Below are positions 25,165 to 37,325 of a stretch of DNA of 64,000 bases, piece by piece. The stretch lies in NCBI RefSeq assembly GCF_030867095.1, contig NC_081827.1, positions 217,623,810-217,687,809 on the forward strand, read 5' to 3'. Below the pieces are notes generated by a model, which worked only from the letters and a program-made list of their open reading frames with translations, was not told the origin of the DNA and did no database searches. The translations under genes and the position numbers were made by a program. The stretch's first letter is position 1, and every line of letters begins with the position of its first letter. This DNA comes from Alligator mississippiensis. Its lineage: Eukaryota; Chordata; Crocodylia; Alligatoridae.

Positions 25165-25251
25165 GTTGGAGCTCCATCCAGCACAATCTCTATCAATGGA
25201 AGGTCCATGCTCAGTCACTCATACTCCACAGAAGCAAAATATAATCACTAG
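25165..25251 (+). CDS. COBLL1: COBLL1 terminal coding exon and stop
   Basis: The acceptor is TTCTTTCTTCTAG ending at 25164. Twenty-eight codons read VGAPSSTISINGRSMLSHSY followed by STEAKYNH and TAG at 25249-25251. The first residue completes the LKRV end of the WH2 motif. The STISINGRSxLSHS tail closely resembles the known C-terminus of vertebrate COBLL1, which confirms both gene identity and the natural stop. The exon continues as the 3'UTR. Confidence 0.95.
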   Translation, partial: VGAPSSTISINGRSMLSHSYSTEAKYNH

Positions 25252-26470
25252 ATATTATACCAAATGTTTTGCACTTTACTGTTACTTCATAGACAGACTT
25301 AATACTAATGGCAAATTATTGAAAATGTAAATGCAAGTGTATGTTAATATATACTGTCAATGAAAATATAGGAATTTCATGCTGGGATTCCTAATGCCTG
25401 GGAAAGATTTATTAGAATGTAATTTATAGTTATATTTTGCCTTTTTTTCTCGAAGTCGGAAATGCTGCTTCAGAACTTAAAACAAGGTGCAAATGTTTTT
25501 ATTATTATTGATGAACGAATCAAAAGTTGATTTCAACTTTGTACCTTCAGGAGTGAATGACAGCAACATGCTGAGAAATACTGATTAAGAGAAGTCTGAG
25601 AATTTCAGATCCTTAATTTTGTAATTTTATAATACTTATGTTAACAAATTTTGTAAACTTAAATAATCTCTACCACTTGTTGCCTCCAATGTCACTTTAA
25701 GTTAAATGTTGTAGTAATTAATAGAAAATGATAATTATGTTCACTGAAGCACACTCTAGCCTCTCTTAGAAAGTATATTTTTTCTTTTTTTCCACTAAAA
25801 GTTGGGCCCACCATTTTGTTTTTAATCTCTTTAACTACTTTTTCTGGTATTGAACAAAAAATCAGGGCATAAATTATTTAAAGTGGGGTTTTTTTTTCTT
25901 TCATTCTATTTTAAGATTTTTCTTAATAATATGGCTTTTCTCATTCTACTATTGAGTAATTTTTGTGTATAGCATTATTCTAACATTCTAATAATCATTG
26001 TCTTCTGTATACCTTTTTAAATACTTCCATACATGCCAAGACTTAATGGTAGCAAAATTAAGATTTTGATACTTTATGAAAGAAATAAAAGTTCCTTCAT
26101 GAAGTATAACTAATTAATTGTAAAATCTTTGAAATTATTCATATGAAAAATTATTATTTTAAATTAGAACAATAATTCAAAGCTTACAAAGCTTATTTCA
26201 ATGTCTAAAATCTTCTGTTATTCAATAAACATTTGATACTGAAATAAAATTATACAGTTAATTTGGAACGTGTATATATAGATCTATAACTTTTTGTATT
26301 TCCTGTCAGGATGATATATTTTCAAGGGAAGAAATGGTTCATTTGTAATCATAGCTACAATCCAGCTACTGTATAGAGGATGTCTACTGTAAAATCTGAG
26401 TTTTGTGCTATTTCCAAAAAAAATTTCATGTTGGCTTATGGTTAAATAAAAGTAATTGTTGAGTTTTATA
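25252..26470 (+). other. COBLL1: COBLL1 3' untranslated region (inferred extent)
   Basis: AT-rich sequence follows the TAG stop with no further open frame. It ends around a group of poly(A) signals, the last at 26445-26450. The exact cleavage site cannot be seen from sequence alone. No transposon was recognised inside it, which is unusual for this repeat-rich window and fits a constrained UTR. Confidence 0.65.
26084..26450 (+). promoter_or_regulatory. Cluster of poly(A) signals for COBLL1
   Basis: Canonical AATAAA hexamers occur at 26084-26089, 26224-26229, 26243-26248 and 26445-26450, downstream of the COBLL1 stop. Several tandem signals suggest alternative 3' ends. Which one is used is unknown. 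Confidence 0.6.
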
Positions 26471-26776
26471 CTTTTAACAATATATTTATTTTGTACAGTA
26501 TAAACATTCTATAATATTCAGTGGGGGGGTGGGGGTTAATTGAAGGAACTTATAAGAGTAGATTTTTTTTTTTTAATGGCTGACTGCCAAACTTTTTGTT
26601 CAGTAACCTGCAATCAGTTTACATTACTTCACTAGCCAGGAGTGAACTATTTGTCACAACTTGGAAAAAAAAATAGGTAACTTATTCGTAAAACTTAACA
26701 AGAATTCATAAATACCATAGTTCATGAGCATTTATTCATACACTTTTGTCTCATGTTTCTTTCCCTTCCTTTACAG

Positions 26777-26926
26777 TTTACAGTAAAAGTGTAACTCCTC
26801 TTTTTTTTAACCGTATCAGACCTGATACCGAATTGCGAATGGAAAAAAAGAGATTATCACTTTCTGTTTCGGCAGATCTTAGAGAGCTTATTCCAAAAGA
26901 ACCAAAGTGCTACACCAGAAAACATG
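26777..26926 (+). CDS. Unassigned exon-like open segment downstream of COBLL1
   Basis: The polypyrimidine tract TCTTTCCCTTCCTTTACAG ends at 26776 and is a strong acceptor. The candidate donor ATG|GTAACA starts at 26927; a second donor, CAG|GTGGCT, starts at 26939. With either donor the exon is a multiple of three (150 or 162 nt) and is phase 1-1. It reads VYSKSVTPLFFNRIRPDTEL, then RMEKKRLSLSVSADLRELIP and KEPKCYTRKH. The charged, non-repetitive composition looks coding and matches none of the repeats in this window. The product is not recognised. It may be an exon of an unlisted gene, an alternative exon, a retrocopy piece or chance. It is not GRB14 N-terminal sequence as far as I can tell. 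An upstream in-frame ATG at 26746 lies in the splice tract and is unlikely to be a real start. Confidence 0.35.
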
Positions 26927-27900
26927 GTAACATAACAGGTGGCTACTTTTTCTAAGTTTTTGTCTTTTATGCTTAACTTTATCTAAGATAAAGATGCTCC
27001 TTTATCTCCAGGGAAGGTAGAAAAAAGAAGGAACCTTTGCTGATTACCAGACTAAAATTGTAGCTCTCCTCAGGAGGCTGAATACAAAGCATCAAACATT
27101 TATATAATTTACTGTTTCCACCACTAAAGGAATACCTTTCCATTTGCACCTTCATGTTTAATGCTTCAGTTTTTTGCCAGAATGTTCAAAAAGCTCCTTG
27201 CATGACCGTAATTCAGTTTTAGCACACTGTAGTTTTAGACTATCTGACCTTTTCATAAGCTGGTACCCATGGAGTCTAATTCTTTTAAGTAAGAAGGGAA
27301 ACTCAACTTAATCTTCCTTAGATGTTGACTGCTTTTTTTAACCTTTCGGTCGGACCTCCACACTAACTATATTCCTTTTGTCCGTACCTGCAAAATGACC
27401 CATTGAGAATGTGTCAGTACTAGCTTGCCCTGTCTTTTATTGTACGCAGTAGAATATGCATAAGTTGAAAGGATGCCACCACTATGAATGTGAACTCTAG
27501 AAGGCAAGTATACCAGCAGTGTGTCATACATAGTAGGAAAGGTATATTAAAACCAGAAGGAAAATAGCTCCCTTAAGCAATGTTTATTTCCTTGTATTGA
27601 AAACGTATACATAACATCTTCATGATAACAAACTGAAGTCCCTCCCATATAGCATTTACAAAATCATTCTAATCCCAGCAAGGTTAAAAAGTCACCTTTA
27701 TACTTCTTGACAGGTTTGGAGTTGGTTAAACATTGAACCTTGACTGCAAAATAGACAACAGTTGTTTATGAAGTTGTCCTACACAAAGTTGTGTGCTTGT
27801 GTTTTACCATCTAAAATTTTTCTTTTTTTAAATCCTTAATACCAGACAGTGATTTATGTATTTTTAATATTCTTGATGGCCTTTGACATGATACTGGAGA
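26927..27900. other. Intergenic stretch, no recognised element
   Basis: AT-rich sequence between the orphan exon candidate and the next hAT element. Nothing was recognised. Confidence 0.5.
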
Positions 27901-27908
27901 CTGAATAA

Positions 27909-28860
27909 TAGGGGCGCATCGATAGAGATTTTGGGGGCCAATATTAACTGATATTTAAGGAGGCATATTAGCCAATACTGATCCGATACAGCTGCCATCA
28001 GGTGATAAGTCTGGTGTGGTGGAAGGGGAGGAGGAGGGGCAGATCAACACCCCCTGCAGCGAGGGAGGGGGAAGCGACAAGTGCTGCCCAGCTGTGGGGT
28101 GGCAGGACCGAGGCGCAGCTCATGTGGTAGGGGCAGCTCCTGCTGCTGTTTGCACCCCGGGAGGGTGTGTGGGGGGGTGTATGCCCCCAGATTTGTGCAG
28201 CATGGCGGAGGCGGCAGTTGCAGAGCCAGCGCTGTGCGGGGCTTTTCTTGCTGGGGGCTGGTCTCGGAGCAGGCTCTGGCGGAACTGGGAGGAGGCTGCA
28301 GCCACCCCAAACTTTGCTACAGCTCTGCTCCCAGCCCTGCATCACCGCTCGGCGCAGCTATGGCTTTTTGTGGTGCTTGGGTGGAGGCAGCACGAGGCTG
28401 GGAACAAAGCTGTGGTAAAATTTGGGGTGGCTGCAGCCTCTTCCCAGTGCTGCCAGAGCCCACTCTGAGCTCACCCCTTGGCAAGAAAAGCCCTGTGCAC
28501 ACTGCACAAATCTTTGGGCACACACCCCCCCTGCCCAGCCAACTGGGATGCAAGAAGCGGCAGGAGCTGCCCCCACCCCACAAGCCTCACCTCTGCCCTG
28601 GATGGGCAGCACCTGCCCCTGCCCCCTCCCTCAGCACAGGGGTGTTTGATCTGCCCCCCCCCACACCCCATCCGTGTCCCCTCCCCTTCTGACTTACCAG
28701 CTGGCAGCAGCTCTTCACTCTGGTGGCTCTGCTCTGTGCTGCACTGTGGCTGCACACAGCACAGGCATTTATTGGCTCCGTCAGGCTGATATCCGATATA
28801 GGCAATTTTCTTCACATTGGTACCAATCTGATATCGGACCAATGTATTAGTGCACCTCTA
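27909..28860. mobile_element. Non-autonomous hAT element (family A) with perfect TSD
   Basis: The element is bounded by CTGAATAA at 27901-27908 and CTGAATAA at 28861-28868, an exact 8-bp duplication. The ends are TAGGGGCGCATCGATAG on the left and, inverted, TAGAGGTGCACTAATACATT on the right. Subterminal GATATCGGA-type repeats match the other family A copies. The 600-bp GC-rich core contains related, partly inverted segments (28,020-28,330 versus 28,430-28,700), which explains the many overlapping spurious open frames on both strands. Confidence 0.9.
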
Positions 28861-28868
28861 CTGAATAA

Positions 28869-29960
28869 TGTTCATGGATATGCAGGAAATGAGTACTGCT
28901 GTGGTATGAATTGCACCCATGAGATCCAGTCCCATACCAGGGAAAAAGCTTTTATTTATTTATTTTATTTTGTCTCAGCAAATCTGGCAACAGCACAAAA
29001 CAAGGCAGCTACTGGGTACATACAAGCATTACATTTAAATCTACCTAGCCAAGGTTAGGTTGATCCAGATGCTCAGTCATGCAGTCATTTGCAGGGCTTA
29101 AATCACACAAAATATAGTGCACCCAGTCTAAGGCAGTTCATTTCAGAAAGGGAACTAATTTTAGATCAATAAAGGGTTAACCCAATCTTGTGAAACACCT
29201 GTATGCATTCACAGCACAACTCTGGGACTAGGGAAGCTCAGCAACTCACCCTAGCCCTAGGGCTATGCTGTTCCTACCCCCACACCTCCAACCCTCCAGA
29301 CTATCTCTCACTCCCCTGCAGACCTGCCAACTCCTCAACTTTGACCAGCTCCTCCCCCTCACCCTGAGTTACTGACTTTGGACTGCCCATGCCACTCCTG
29401 GCAGTGGTAAAAGCCTGCACATGCTGCTCCCATGTTAGATTTAAGCAACTTAAATTAAGCTGCCTAAACTAAACTGGGTGCAGTAACTGCTTGTACATGC
29501 TCATTATATCATGTTCCAAAAGTATCATGAAAGGAAGGCTAAGGAATGAGGCATGGTAAATTTGGCCTCCAACAGAAAGCGTTCAAACCACGGGTAATGG
29601 TTCTGTTTTTGTCTTTTCTCCTAAAAGCAAACAAAAAAATAAGTAAATGGTGTTTCTCCTCTCAGCATTTAGCATGAGATCATGATTCTACCAAACAGAT
29701 ACTTTGTAGCATACAGCATGGCCTGCTAACCCAGGAGCATCACCTGCTGTCAAATAGGGATTTGGCTCAGTTTCACTAAGAACAATGTCACAACAGATGG
29801 GAAGAATATAAATATGTGAGTTGAGGTATGACCAGCTCATGCATCAAGTTATAGATTTGTATGAGCAATTACTGGCAACCAGCATAAGTCCTGCCTTTTA
29901 AGATGGGAGCTCTGTTTTGGTCATGTTTACCTCAGTGTTGACAAACATGATAGATGGGCA
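28869..29960. other. Intergenic stretch, no clear element
   Basis: Mixed sequence. About 29,395-29,510 has motifs (GCACATGCTGCTCCC, CTTAAATTAAGC) similar to MITE interiors, but no ends could be set. Confidence 0.4.
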
Positions 29961-29969
29961 TTCCTGTAA

Positions 29970-30182
29970 CCTTCACTCTTGACCGACAAATATAAACCTA
30001 AAATTGGGGAGGCTTTGAGTTCACTAATATAATGCCAGGGGATTTTTTCCTATTCCATCCAGGAAGAGTACATACCACTGCAGACATTTCCTCAGCCTGG
30101 GGGAGGGTGTTTGTACCTGAAAGCTTGCAAAGAAGAACTTTTCCAACTCTTAGTTGGTCTAATAAAAGATATCAGACTTACC
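29970..30182 (+). repeat. Unassigned interspersed repeat, copy 1
   Basis: It shares CCTATTCCATCCAGGA, GAAAGCTTGCAAAGAA, TTTTCCAACT and TTAGTTGGTCTAATAAAAGA with the copy at about 47,030-47,280. The order of these blocks is the same in both. The family name is not known to me with certainty. The 5' end is approximate. Confidence 0.65.
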
Positions 30183-30190
30183 CAAACAAC

Positions 30191-30536
30191 TAGGTGTGCA
30201 CCAATAAAACTTTTTTGAGTCAATACTGATGTCTGATTATTAACCAGTGATATTGGCTAATACCGAGCCAATTGCCAATGTGCAGCCTGGCAGCTTGGAG
30301 ACCGCCGTCATGCTAGTAAGTCTGTGAGGGAAAAGGGGCATGGAGGAGGAAGCAGTGGGGGGGGGTGGCAGATTTGGGGCCCCCACAGTAAGGGAGGGAG
30401 TGGGGCTGGGGCAGGGGTAGGTGCTGCCCAGGTAGGGCAGGGCCACATCAGCCAAAAAAAAGCCAATTGCTGATAATGTCACTTTTCCTTTTATTAGTGC
30501 CAATACAATATGGACCAATATATTGGTGCACCTCTA
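30191..30536. mobile_element. Short hAT element (family A, inverted relative to 19019)
   Basis: The ends are TAGGTGTGCACCAATAAAAC and, inverted, TAGAGGTGCACCAATATATT. The flanks CAAACAAC (30183-30190) and CAAAGAAC (30537-30544) agree at 7 of 8. The right subterminal region, read inverted, matches the left part of 19019-19544 nearly base for base. It inserted immediately after repeat copy 1. Confidence 0.85.
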
Positions 30537-30849
30537 CAAAGAACCTTGTCTGCCTGTGGGGTTTTAGAATCATTTTAGAACTTTTCTTGATTTAACTGCT
30601 ATTAGATTATATGGAACCTAACTTAATAAAGGTCTCCAGGTCTTATGAAATAAGTTATAAACACTTTTTTCTGGTTTTTTTTTTTTCATGTCACTGAAAC
30701 AATAGCCCACCACAACATAGTCTACATAAAGGTATGTCATTGTATAATTAGTAACTATTCCCTGTCCCTCCCCCAACACCCCAACTATTTTTATCTGCAG
30801 TTTCTTGAAACCATCTCTTTATCTGTTACTTCAGTAATTGAGGAACATT

Positions 30850-30905
30850 TCATAGATTTTTAGGGTTGGAAGAGACCTCAGTAGATCATCCAAGGCTCTT
30901 TCTGC
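30850..30905 (-). mobile_element. CR1 3'-end fragment, minus strand
   Basis: TTTCATAGATTTTTAGGGTTGG and AAGAGACCTCAGTAGATCATC match the CR1 3' terminus in reverse. Only about 55 bp is recognisable. Confidence 0.6.
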
Positions 30906-33676
30906 TTCCAATCACATTTATACCAAGGAAATTCAGCCTTGAGTATTACTTTCTTGTTTTATTCTTTTGTTCTGGTAACAAGCTCTGTTCCCTGGGATTT
31001 CTCTCCTGCCAAGGTAATCCAGGAATAGCAACATTTGCAGTCTCTTAAAAGTCTGGCACCCATTTCATATATCACTTCCAGAGAACTAGGTTTGACTGAG
31101 TTTTTACTACAATCACATTGCACCTAATCTGGAATATTAAAAGCTGTTCAGGAAAGAGACCAGTATGAAACTATACGAAGTTAAAAAATATATTGGGCAT
31201 TCCTGAAGCAATCAATACTTGAATCGCCTAATTTTAAACTCTTAATTTTTTTTACCTAAGTTTTAAATTTAGTGCATTAGCTCAGTGCCCCAAGGTGTAG
31301 TTGTGATCTTGCACTGAATGTAAGAAAAAATTGAGAACTGGGTGGAAATAGTTGGAGTCTGTTACTAGGTTTAACAACTAGAGCTAAAGAATGTGCACTC
31401 ATTTTCATAATGTTCTTAATGGCTCAATGCCATATGAATCACTTTATAGGGCTAAACTAACAGTGAAGAGCTGGAAAATGTACTCTTAAAGAGAATTTTT
31501 AGAGAAAAGTCTGTTAACAGCCAAGGATGGGGAGTAAATTAGCTTACTTCAGCCTAATAGGGCTGCATATGTAGACACTGAGATGTTTACTACACAGCTA
31601 ATTAGTCTACTGCACAGTAAATATCTTATCCAGACCTGTCCCCCCCCCCCCCCCCCTTGAGACCTAAAGGATCTTTAGACAGCTGTCATAAGTCACACTA
31701 CTCAACTTTTAACTAGTGCTGAACTGAGGCATAAGCCATTGCTTCAGGAACTAAAAGCTTACATTGAAAAGTATTCTGTATTGTCATAGCATAGTAGTCA
31801 GGTGACTATCACAGTCATTGGGGCAAGGACGGTCCCATTTTTGGTCCATATTTGTATATTACTGTAAGCAATGGCAGTCTAGATACCATAGTACAATTGA
31901 TAATGTTACTCTGGAGCTATTGCAAGTTCTGTACCTAAGGTGATCATCAACTGCACAAATCAAATGGTTTGGTTTTATCTTTCACTTTTGAGTTCACTAA
32001 TATTATGGCAGTGCATTGAAAGAAGTCTTACCAGAAAAGAATATCTGGAAGTAAAATGAGGCCAAAACACTTTGAAGATAGTCATCAATGGAAGCAGTTA
32101 CAATTATCTATGTATACACTTGCATGCACTTGTAGGTCTAAGTTTAGCAAGGGTTGCTTCAGTCATGCTGTAAGCAGATACAACACCTATGATAAAAGGA
32201 TTACCCCTGCTTAGACTAGAGTGGAATTTAGACTTTAATTCCTAACTTAGCAGTACAGCATATTTCTGAATTTATCAGATCCTAAGAACTGCCATATATC
32301 TATAACAAGCCAACAGTGAGTATGATCGTACGGATACAGATAGTGGTATTTTGGTAAATCGTATAAGAAAAGTGACTGAGTAATATAAGTGTGTATTTTA
32401 ATTAACTCTTCTGTTAATACCAGCTGTTACACATGGAAAAACAACTGACCTCCCTTTTAACAAATATTTACTGACATGCTTCTTAACAGGTGTCTCTGCT
32501 CATTCACAAAGACCACTGTAAGAGAGCTGGGTTAAACCAGTTTGAGACTTTTACCCACAACTTTCTTACTAATTACCATATGATACAAGTTCAGCAGCAG
32601 ATTGATATACATTAGCCAGAGGCTGAAGTCTAGAAGTTTCTGAAGAACACATTTTCTTCTTGCCTTTTCTTGGGAATATGATCCATTTCTTTTTGTTTGG
32701 CACAATTATAGTCTCCCCAGATTGTTGCTTACATAGAAATAGACCACAAGGCTCAGGATGAGAAGCTTTTAATGGATGAAATAAGTGGTCATAAATGGAG
32801 ATAGTGAATTTTTAAAAATACCTTTTTAAAGGTAAATAAGAGGCTAAGGCTTCAGCTGAATGCCTGGGAATTTCAAAGGCACTTAAGCAGGTTAAGCAGC
32901 CACCCTACTGATGTGGGCTTAATCTAAAAATTAAATCAATGGGAATTGGTTGTGTAACTATGCACAACATTAAAGTGAATATTTGAATTAATTTTGATGC
33001 AAGCTTGTGCACAGTATCAAAAAAATCTTTTTTTTTTTTTCATGATCAGAGCATACAGTGTGGTTTTTCTTTACAGTTGTTAAAGCTTGTTTGTATCTTT
33101 GCTCAACATTTTAATTTAGTGCGCCATGCTAATGCTAAAAAATGACACATTTGATAATGTTATAGCACATTTATGTGAAGGATTCCCAAATGCTTAACAG
33201 TACACAATTATAGGGACATAACCTATTCATTTTATCTATTAATTAAATGTAGACACTCTTAAGAGAAAGCATGACTTGGCTTAGTCATAAGTCCCCTTAC
33301 CAGTGGACTAGCACAATATCCCTAAAGGAATATAGCATGCCAGTGGTTTTCAAAAATGAAGCTGCTTCCATTACAACAGTATCACGGTGATAGCTACTTC
33401 ACGTAAATGTTAGATATTCCCACAAACGTAATTCAAGTTAAATGACAGTTCTGAACAACAATATTCATGGCAGAGTTGGTTGTAATCTTCAGTCCCTAAG
33501 AAAGTAGTGATTCTAGGAACAGTGATGCAGAAGTTGCCATGGCATGGTGCATCCTGTGCTATACAGGAGATTATATAATAGTTTCTTTTGAATTTAAAAC
33601 CAAGTAATTCATTGAGCAGCTTAATTACATCTCTAATAATGTTTAAGTGAGTTTAATTTTCATGATCTTTATAACA
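30906..33676. other. Intergenic stretch, mostly unassigned
   Basis: AT-rich sequence. A piece at about 31,559-31,625 (GGGCTGCATATGTAGAC, CTGCACAGTAAAT) resembles one end of the MITE at 33677 and may be a fragment. A C run lies at about 31,640-31,657. Confidence 0.4.
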
Positions 33677-33856
33677 GGGCACATCTACATGAGATGCTAA
33701 CTGCACAGTAGCCAAACAATACTGTGCAGTAGCATGCTGCAGCACATAAAGTGCTAATATGCTGCTGCACAGTATTATTAGAGAAGCTACTGTGCAGTAA
33801 CCTTAAAGAGCATTCACTGGCACTACTGCACAGTAGCATCTCATGTAGACACACCC
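33677..33856. mobile_element. Palindromic Harbinger-like MITE
   Basis: Long terminal inverted repeats: GGGCACATCTACATGAGATG and, inverted from the right, GGGTGTGTCTACATGAGATG, both followed by CT..CTG.GCAGTAG-like sequence. It is 180 bp with no coding sequence. The flanking trinucleotides ACA and ACT agree at two of three positions. The end motif recalls crocodilian Harbinger-type MITEs; the superfamily call is an inference. Confidence 0.7.
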
Positions 33857-36800
33857 ACTGGGTCCTCACTAACTTTTGAATCCACGGAGTAGATTTACTG
33901 CGAAGAATGTGGAATTGCAAGCGGAAGATCTGAAAGGAAGAGTTGAAAAGGAGCTTCTTGTCAAAAAGAAGTGGCTTCTAAACAGCATGATTATTTTGTT
34001 CAAATATAAAACCTACTAATTAACTGGGAGGAAGACAACCTCGTCTTATTTTTGCACATATAATATTAGGAAAAGGTGGTGTGCATGCAAACAGACTTTT
34101 CGCAAGATTATACTTGCCCCAGAAAATTCTTTTGTCAGGGTTGAGGTCACCCCATCAAGGAGCAGGAGAGGATATTGTGTGACATCAGTGACAAATAATG
34201 AATGACAGCTACTGAAAAGTCCCAGCAGCACAACACTTGCTTTGAACTATTCATGCATAATCTACAAGCTGAAATTCACATTCCAACAAACATTTGTCAG
34301 ATAATTTGAAATACTTTAAATAAAGCAGAACAAAACCTGAAGTCTGCTCCTGGATAATGTGTTCACAGAAAATTTTTTTCACTAAATGATTTATTCTAAG
34401 TAAATCATTTAGCTATGGTCTATAGTATGAACCTATTTGGAGAATGTGTCCTTACATTTTCAACAGGCAGAATATAAATGTCAAGGTTAACCTTCAGTGT
34501 GATAGCAAGATTAAGACACCTGCTCTTGCAGAACCTGCCATGTCGTATATAATGGCTAGAAGTAGCAAGGCCCTCTCCTTGTATGCCTCATTTAAAAAAA
34601 CAAAAAACATGCATCTGTCTTACAGCAGTACTCCCTCATGCTATGCTGGAGGATTAGTACCGTCCTAAGTTTGGCTATAAATAGATGGCTCATTTGACAT
34701 GGGCCTGATTGTCCCAGGTTTCGACCAGGATCAAAACAAGGGTGGCACAATCGCTGATGTGCACAAGCCTTTCCAAGCTGCACTGCTGCTCTTCCAGCAG
34801 CTGGCCTGTCCCAGGAAAAAGCACAGTGATCTTACTGATGCATGTAGCCATGTTCCAGGAAAGTGTCAGCACATTTTATGCTGAGTACTTCAGAAGGAGT
34901 AAAAGCAGGACAGTGGACTCATGTATTTGCAGGATCCCAGGATGAATAAGCTTTCTCTTGGGACAAATGCAGCATCTATTTACAGCCTTTACCCATGAAC
35001 TCTGATGATAGCAGCTTAAGTGAGTGTAGCTGGGACAGGAGCATAGTCTATGCAAGGAATTTAACAGGCTGCTCAAGTTATATTAAATTTCATAAAACCA
35101 TAGTTACAGCTTTACTGTGTTACTTGTCCAAATATCACCATATGCGTGAAACAGGTCATTAGTACCTCTCAGGGATTAAAAAATGAGTCCGTATAATCAA
35201 CATATTAGAAAACAAATGAATGAGTACTAATGGTACAAGTTGGGGAACTAAAGGAATAAATTACTAAGGCAGGCTTTTGACAGATGTGCTTTTGGAGATG
35301 GCTGATAGTAGAAATGTGCCAGTAGTGAGGAGTAACTAAACTCCTAACAGGTCCAGTTTGGCTAGGCAGGGAGGCTTTCCTAACATTGTATGTTCTTTCA
35401 GTTTTGCTGTTTTTCCTTGGCTGTTGTGTTTGCACAGAAGTTCAACTTTATTCAAAACATTGTCTCACTTACTCTCTGGCAACTCTGTACCTCTAGTCAA
35501 AACACCTTTAGCATGATTTTCCATGCTGGTAATTGCTTCCATAACCACTTACCCTAGATGAAGCTAGTTTTAAGGTGAAAGAGTTATTCTATGTGCTTAC
35601 TAGCCATGCCATTGCACATACTTCTGCTGGTGTTTCACACTTGGTCACCTTCTTGAAATGTAATGCAGTAAACACCCCCACAGGGATTTGAAATCTCTCA
35701 GAACTGGGCTACTACATCTGATTTATTACTAACTTTTCACAGTTTGTTCCATATCACACATGCAACAATCTCAGGCTTTAAGAATGCAATACCAGTGGGT
35801 CTGAGAAAAGACAAAAACTTTCATTCATTGGTAGGAATGGGTAATTGCCTGAAGGGGCCTTGCAGATCTCAAAGTGAGATGGCGAGCTGCTTGCAGAGAT
35901 TGGGCTCTTCTCCCATCTATTTGAGAAGGAACATGAGTGAAAAGAAGCTGACACCTTTTCTTAAATAAATGGGATCTTTCTGTCTTCTGTTTTCCAAGGT
36001 GCTTTCAAGTAGGTTAAAAAGGAAAACAGGCTTAAAACAGGGTCCCATTTAAAATAAAACTTTAAATAAAAGTATTAATTAAATATTTAGTTGCATTCTT
36101 CCTTTAGAGGCAAATCTGCCCTAGGACTGTGAAGTCTGAACATTTCATCAATGTGTGATACTGCAGAAAGGAAAAGTCACACTTCAGTCTGAAATGCTAA
36201 AAGAGATGGGGGAGAGGCAGCTCTCAATATTTTTTTCTTTTTTTTTTTAAACTATCTAAAGGGTTAATATTAACATAAGGAAAGCAAATTGTCTTAAAAT
36301 GATTTTCAAGCTGACCTCAGCCCTTTAGCACCACTTGAACCTTGCAGGAGGGACGGGTTGGGGTGAGAACAGAAATAGGTCACCCTAGTTAAATAATGGG
36401 ATTGATCCCATCAGCAGCAACTATTCTGTTTCTTGAAATGCCAAAAGCCAATTAAACACTTGTGTTCTGCAAGCTGAAGTGTATTTATTTGGTCACGTCA
36501 CTGTGGATCACATCAAGGGACAACTGCAGTTTCAAAGCATAAATGCCAAGTCAGGCTTGCTAGTCCCAAGCTGCTGTAGTCCCAGTTTCCAGCCTCAGAG
36601 TAAGACAGACATGATACAGAGGCCAATGAAGAGGTTGCCCTTGAGGAGAGGTGGGAGTGAGAAGAGCTGTGAAGAGATAGCAAATCAAAAAATTCTGCCA
36701 TAAGTGCTTGAAGACAAAAATCCTGCACCACTAAACGAAGATTAATTTTTGAGGGGCAAATGATGCAAAAAAGATAGTCCAGCCCCTAAACAGCTAAAAT

Positions 36801-37325
36801 ACCTAAAGGCTAGATACAGACATTCAAAAAGCCTGAAGCAAAATCAATCTAAGTGACACAGTTTAGATCAGTAACAAAGCATTTGCCCTTTGCTGGGGTG
36901 GGGCAAATCTTAGACTAGGTACCACCATTTTTAAACTAGTCTATGTGTGCTGAACCTCTGTTCTGTTATAGTTTCCAATCACTTATACTGGTAAAAGTGC
37001 AATGTTTGTACCTGGCCACAGTGGCCAAGACCAAGTGGTCTCAACAGTATGGAAACTGGAAAGTTGTCACCTCTTGGTGCCTTGTTAGAGTCACCCTGTC
37101 ACTCCCAGACTTTCTCTAACCAGGGATCAGGCTGGTTTAGGAGAAACAGAGGCAAAATGAAATAAGGATTCCAATTAGCCAAGAAGGGGGTCATTACTGG
37201 AATAGGCATTAAAGGATCTTTCTGCATATGGAATAAGAAGGAGAGTGAAGTTATATCAGAATAACTATTCCAGAATAACTTTGTGGGTGCTTCTTCTAAA
37301 CATGCTCTCACTCTCTGGTTTAGAT
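33857..37325. other. Intergenic stretch, no clear element
   Basis: AT-rich. About 34,690-34,900 is more GC-rich with inverted motifs (GTTTCGACCAGGATC, CCAGCAGCTGG) and may be a decayed repeat. About 36,800-36,970 has another possible MITE-like segment. No gene is supported. Confidence 0.4.

Noticed and set aside
28016..28842. Several 60-200 codon open frames on both strands
   Set aside because: They lie wholly inside a hAT element with exact target duplications. The GC-rich core and its internal inverted segments produce stop-poor frames by composition.
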